Both the position numbers and the translations under genes were made by a program. The notes under the pieces are model-generated. The model saw only the letters and a list, made by a program, of their open reading frames with translations. It made no database searches and was not told where the DNA came from. Below, piece by piece: positions 7,148 to 10,298 of a stretch of 10,298 nt of DNA. The stretch is from Candidatus Bathyarchaeota archaeon (GTDB lineage Archaea > Thermoproteota > Bathyarchaeia > Bathyarchaeales > Bathycorpusculaceae). The stretch is taken from NCBI GenBank assembly GCA_013330975.1, contig DUHG01000157.1:6273-16570 (forward strand), written 5' to 3'. Every line of letters begins with the position of its first letter. Positions within the stretch are counted from its first letter, which is position 1.

Positions 7148-8970
7148 AAGCCTACTTTGCTGCGCTTATTGAAAGATCAGACTCTCAAGAAAATTCAAAG
7201 CTATGCAAGAGGCTGAAAAGAGATTTGAAGAAAAATCTGAAAATCTCAAATTCAAACGTACACTGCAAAATACACAACACTTTCCTATTTTTGAGTGCAG
7301 AAAGAATCAATGGCAAGCGGTTTGAACCCAAAATCGCTGAAGATACGGAAGCTATACTGTCCAAGCACCTGAGGGATTACTACTCAAAAAACCGGCTCAA
7401 GCTTCAGAAGTACCTAAAATCCAAGCAGGAACTGAAAGAGACGGCCCAGATAGTTAAAGACTTTCTTGAAGAAATTGATCCGAAGCTTCCCAAAGCGTTC
7501 AACTTTCGTCTCAAGAAAGTGATGTCGGATCTTCCGACTGAATATTATGGACTTCAAGCCAAAAGCATGATTGCGCTTTGGCATTTGGAGGAGGAAAACA
7601 AAGCTCAGTTTCGCCTCTCTGGATTTGAGTCTCAGCTCTTCGAAATTTCACCAATAGATGCTGAAGTGGAATTGGAGGCGATTGTTGACAAGCTAGCGTT
7701 GCTGAATTTCTTTTGGGTATTCATTAATCCCACATTGCTTCTTCTGCGAGAAACAAAGAATGTGTTGGAACGGCTAGACTTGGGGCTTAGTGGAACACAT
7801 TACAAGAGCATCAACTCAAAGGTGCAAACCAAATTTGAAATGTTTTTCCGTATTCTCTCTGCCAAACTAAGTGCATTAGAGAACATGGAGAGGACTATTT
7901 CCAGCATCATCAGTCTCTTTCGTGAGCCGAAAGCTTTCTGTGCTAAACGGCATTTCAAAGATGCTTGTGAGAATCTAGCTGCAGCTCTGAGGGATATGTC
8001 TTGGAAAAATAATCAGGCGAAGCGTCTTCTTTTGGAAGTACAGAAGAAGATCGACGGTTGTCAAACAGATCTTAAAGACTATTTGGATGCGACTAAGAAC
8101 GGTGTTAAAACCGTCGAATCAGCCGATGAGTTTAAACTTGCGCTCTTGAATATGGCTGAATTGAGTTCTGACTTGTTTGTTGAAACAGAACTGTTGAAGA
8201 TGTGGCTTGATTTCTTCGGTTCAGATTTGCCTTATTTCACTTATCAGACAAGGCTGTTTACTTCCGCGATCTCTCAAAGTGTGGAAATGCCTGCTGAGGC
8301 TGTAATTTCAGTTCGTGGTTTGGTAAAGAATTACAGTCTTGGACGGACAACCGTTTATGCTCTCAGAGGCATAGATCTCGACGTCAAGAATGGGGAATTC
8401 TTGGCAATCGTCGGCAATTCTGGTGCTGGAAAGACTACTCTGCTTAACTGCATGGCTGGACTAGATGAGCCTGACTATGGGCTCATTTTGTTTAGGGGGA
8501 AAAATTTGCATGAAATGAATGATTCAGAAAGGTCAAAAGCAAGGCTATTAGACATGGGCTTCATATTCCAAAGCTACGCTTTGCTTCCTCACATGAACGC
8601 GCGTGAGAATGTTTCTCTTCCAGCTGATTTGGCAGGTTTGAGCAAAAGCCTGAAAGAAAGAGTGGAAGATCTTCTCGAAGGTGTTGGAATTGACAAGCAA
8701 GCGAAGCAGTATCCTGCGCAACTCAGTGGTGGGCAAATGCAGAGGGTGGCAATAGCCAGAGCATTAACAAACAAACCCAAAGTACTCTTTGCTGACGAGC
8801 CAACCGGGGACCTGGATTCGGAAACGGGCAAACAGGTGATGGATCTGATCAAGAGATTCCATGAGGAAACGGAAACAACGATAGTGGTGATAACTCATGA
8901 TCAAGAGGTAGCAAACTATGCAACAAGAAAGGTCATCCTTGAGGATGGACTTGTAGTAGGCAAAACATGA
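7144..8970 (+). CDS. ABC ATPase fused to a 381-residue N-terminal region of unknown type
   Basis: The C-terminal part (about 382-608) is a complete LolD/MacB-type ATPase: Walker A GNSGAGKT (424-431), Q-loop Gln476, signature LSGGQ (527-531), Walker B VLFADE with Glu552, GDLDS D-loop and switch His585. From Met382 it would be 227 residues, the normal length of a free LolD. The first 381 residues match no family I recognise. They look mostly helical and charged, with a strongly hydrophobic stretch (184-201) rich in Leu and Phe, and coiled-coil-like segments at about 225-330. No signal peptide or clear catalytic motif is seen. The ATG at 7144 overlaps the stop of the preceding ATPase (ATGA), with GGAG at 7132-7135 eight bases before it. 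This argues that the long frame is translated from there. Both ATPases look active. The extension might regulate assembly or bind a cytosolic partner; this is inference. Confidence 0.92.
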   Translation: MKAYFAALIERSDSQENSKLCKRLKRDLKKNLKISNSNVHCKIHNTFLFLSAERINGKRFEPKIAEDTEAILSKHLRDYYSKNRLKLQKYLKSKQELKETAQIVKDFLEEIDPKLPKAFNFRLKKVMSDLPTEYYGLQAKSMIALWHLEEENKAQFRLSGFESQLFEISPIDAEVELEAIVDKLALLNFFWVFINPTLLLLRETKNVLERLDLGLSGTHYKSINSKVQTKFEMFFRILSAKLSALENMERTISSIISLFREPKAFCAKRHFKDACENLAAALRDMSWKNNQAKRLLLEVQKKIDGCQTDLKDYLDATKNGVKTVESADEFKLALLNMAELSSDLFVETELLKMWLDFFGSDLPYFTYQTRLFTSAISQSVEMPAEAVISVRGLVKNYSLGRTTVYALRGIDLDVKNGEFLAIVGNSGAGKTTLLNCMAGLDEPDYGLILFRGKNLHEMNDSERSKARLLDMGFIFQSYALLPHMNARENVSLPADLAGLSKSLKERVEDLLEGVGIDKQAKQYPAQLSGGQMQRVAIARALTNKPKVLFADEPTGDLDSETGKQVMDLIKRFHEETETTIVVITHDQEVANYATRKVILEDGLVVGKT

Positions 8971-9067
8971 GAGTGCCTTTGACGCTACCTTATTGCAGCT
9001 TCAGGATATTTTTAGCATGGTTCTACTTCCTCAGAATAGACAAAATAGCCACGATTTTGGTTTGGAA

Positions 9068-9092
9068 GCTCAGCATGAGCGCATGTGTTTTT
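9068..9092 (+). terminator. Hairpin plus T-run after the ABC operon
   Basis: GCTCA and TGAGC (9068-9072, 9076-9080) make a perfect 5-bp stem with a 3-base loop, followed by five T residues at 9088-9092. It lies about 100 bases after the fused ATPase stop, in the gap before a convergent gene, and the T-run touches that gene's stop codon. An earlier ATTTTTA at 9008-9014 is a second possible T-tract stop. Archaeal termination depends mainly on T-tracts, so the hairpin may be incidental. Confidence 0.4.
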
Positions 9093-9876
9093 AGAGCCAT
9101 TTGAGTTTGTTTTTGAGCAGATAAAGAGCAAGCAATCCACCTAGAACTGCAGCAATTACGTCGCCAGAGATATTCCAAAGTTGTTCTCCTCCTACTCTGA
9201 ATATGTTGTCTGGGTTAATGTAGTGGACAACTCTTTCGAAAATTTCCCAAGGTATCGAAAAGAGTAGGACGCTGAAAACTACGAATTCTGCAAGTGCATG
9301 CTTCCGCTCGGTTTTATAAGATTGAAGTTTGCCGATGCGAAAATACGTGGCTACACGGCTGTAGCCATAGGTGTTAACGCCGGCCAGGTAAGCTTTCAAG
9401 GCCATTGCTCCTATTCCGAAACCAGCCAGCGCGTGCATTACCCAGTCTGCTCCGGTAATGTAGTAGAGCAGAGTACCACCAGCGATTACTTGCAGACTCA
9501 AGGGTATCTTTGACAATATGGATATCCTGTAATCTGAAAAAACAGCATTTGTGCATGTCTTGAATAGGTTTGAAAAATTGAAATCGAGTTTGGGCTGTTC
9601 AATCTTGGTCATTTTACGATTATTGACAATGACCGTGTATACTGATATGCTGATAATGAGGTAAGCATAGATTCCCAGACTGGTCCAAAAGATGTCGTGG
9701 GCTGCTATGTTGGTGTAGATTGAGATGAGGGAAATCGCACTGAGGGCAGTCACGAGAACAACCCAGCTGAAGGGCATAATGGATTCGAAGAACAATATCA
9801 CTGGGGTGCTGAAAGGAATGAAGGCTGCAAAAGCTGGGACTCGTTTACCTGGCAACCTCTCCATTGTAGTTTTCAT
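9091..9876 (-). CDS. Multi-pass membrane protein, possibly YjdF/DUF2238-like
   Basis: This 261-residue protein has six or seven hydrophobic segments (about 16-33, 38-58, 62-84, 123-141, 146-165, 197-209 and 238-254), with a charged inside loop at about 85-122. The C-terminal half has an ordered set of polar residues within or near helices: DWVMHALAGFGIG (His148), SIPWEIFE (Glu211, Glu214) and NISGDVIAAVLGG (Asn235, Asp239). From memory this spacing resembles YjdF/DUF2238-type membrane proteins, where His, Glu and Asp are conserved, but the match is by eye and the function of that family is not established. The frame extends to a TTG at 9897; ATG at 9876 is preferred as the stronger codon, with a weak GAAGGT before it. 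The gene is transcribed toward the ABC operon and is not part of it. Confidence 0.8.
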   Translation of the reverse strand: MKTTMERLPGKRVPAFAAFIPFSTPVILFFESIMPFSWVVLVTALSAISLISIYTNIAAHDIFWTSLGIYAYLIISISVYTVIVNNRKMTKIEQPKLDFNFSNLFKTCTNAVFSDYRISILSKIPLSLQVIAGGTLLYYITGADWVMHALAGFGIGAMALKAYLAGVNTYGYSRVATYFRIGKLQSYKTERKHALAEFVVFSVLLFSIPWEIFERVVHYINPDNIFRVGGEQLWNISGDVIAAVLGGLLALYLLKNKLKWL

Positions 9877-9924
9877 GGGACCTTCAGGACCTTTCAAGTA
9901 TTCTAATATAGAGGTTTTCTTCTG

Positions 9925-9934
9925 TTATAAAAAT
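9925..9934. promoter_or_regulatory. TATA-like box, possibly bidirectional
   Basis: TTATAAAAAT reads ATTTTTATAA on the - strand. On the - strand it predicts a transcript start near 9903, giving a 27-nt leader to the ATG at 9876. On the + strand it predicts a start near 9956, ahead of a possible small gene at 9994. A second - strand candidate, CTATATTAG (9903-9911), would start closer to the ATG at 9876. Confidence 0.4.
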
Positions 9935-9993
9935 AATCTCTAACGAAATGAAACACAAAATATGGACTTTGCTCCGTTCAAGGAGAAATCGTA

Positions 9994-10131
9994 TTGGCAA
10001 CGAAAAGCAGAAAACCCAACTATGCTTCTTTCGATTCTTCCGTGTTCTTGGAAATATACTTTTTTCGATTGCTCATTAGCATCTGGCAACTAAAGCAGAC
10101 AAAAAAAGATGGATATTGCATTCCATTATAG
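9994..10131 (+). CDS. Possible 45-residue small protein
   Basis: A TTG start at 9994 is preceded by a perfect AAGGAG (9980-9985) with an 8-base spacer, the same kind of site as the first gene in this window, and a TATA-like box lies at 9925-9934. The product would have a basic N-terminus, a short hydrophobic patch around residues 17-31 (VFLEIYFFRLLISIW), and a Lys-rich tail ending in CIPL. No family is recognised. A frame of this length often occurs by chance, and an overlapping 43-codon ATG frame (9962-10093) is also open but lacks a ribosome site. Low confidence. Confidence 0.25.
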   Translation: MATKSRKPNYASFDSSVFLEIYFFRLLISIWQLKQTKKDGYCIPL

Positions 10132-10298
10132 GAGGCGCTAGAAACCCCGGACAAAGGAAAAAGCAAGCCAATCTATGGAAAATCCCCATGAGGACTAGTC
10201 TCTAACAGTTTGTTTGAACACTGCTTTCTAAAACTACTTGATTCTCCTCACCGTTCAACCAATCTGACGAAAACTTTGCTAGCTGGTCACAGTCTGCT
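10132..10298. other. Right-edge stretch without a supported gene
   Basis: The + strand has stops in all frames. On the - strand one frame is open from the window edge (10297) to a TAG at 10202-10204, 31 codons, which could be the C-terminal end of a gene lying mostly outside the window, but this length is expected fairly often by chance. No repeat, tRNA-like fold or clear promoter was seen. Confidence 0.4.

Noticed and set aside
9962..10093. 43-codon ATG frame overlapping the small-ORF candidate
   Set aside because: No ribosome site before the ATG and no coherent protein features.
10202..10297. Open frame running in from the right edge on the - strand
   Set aside because: Only 31 codons with no recognised motif; a stretch of this length is open by chance about one time in five.

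Overview
The window looks archaeal, and most resembles an uncultivated Thermoproteota/Bathyarchaeia-type genome. This placement is an inference. It rests on TATA-like boxes about 25 nt before likely transcript starts, no convincing bacterial -35/-10 pairs, AAGGAG/GGAG ribosome sites, GTG starts, a PadR-type regulator, and many N-x-S/T sequons in the exposed parts of a membrane protein. No rRNA, tRNA, CRISPR array, insertion sequence or phage gene was seen.

Layout. A small two-helix membrane protein (73-384, +) faces a 12-helix MFS transporter (489-1751, -). The MFS gene is divergent from a four-gene operon on the + strand (2017-8970): a PadR-family repressor, a very large FtsX/MacB-type ABC permease (1260 aa), a LolD/MacB-type ABC ATPase, and a second ABC ATPase fused to a long N-terminal region that I cannot assign. 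The last three genes overlap at ATGA junctions, which indicates tight co-translation. A hairpin plus T-run follows the operon. A convergent membrane protein (9091-9876, -) with YjdF/DUF2238-like sequence marks comes next. The last 400 bases hold at most one weakly supported small ORF (9994-10131) and otherwise no recognisable gene.

How the genes may work together. The permease is a single chain with two FtsX modules and two large outside domains, so it resembles a covalent LolC-LolE-type pair. The two different ATPases would then supply the two nucleotide-binding sites of one asymmetric transporter. The PadR protein probably represses the operon through an inverted repeat that overlaps its own TATA box, and it could also affect the divergent MFS gene. 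The substrate is unknown.

The most unusual points are the 381-residue N-terminal extension on the second ATPase, a probable beta-sandwich module inserted into the first outside domain of the permease, and two inverted repeats in the divergent promoter region.
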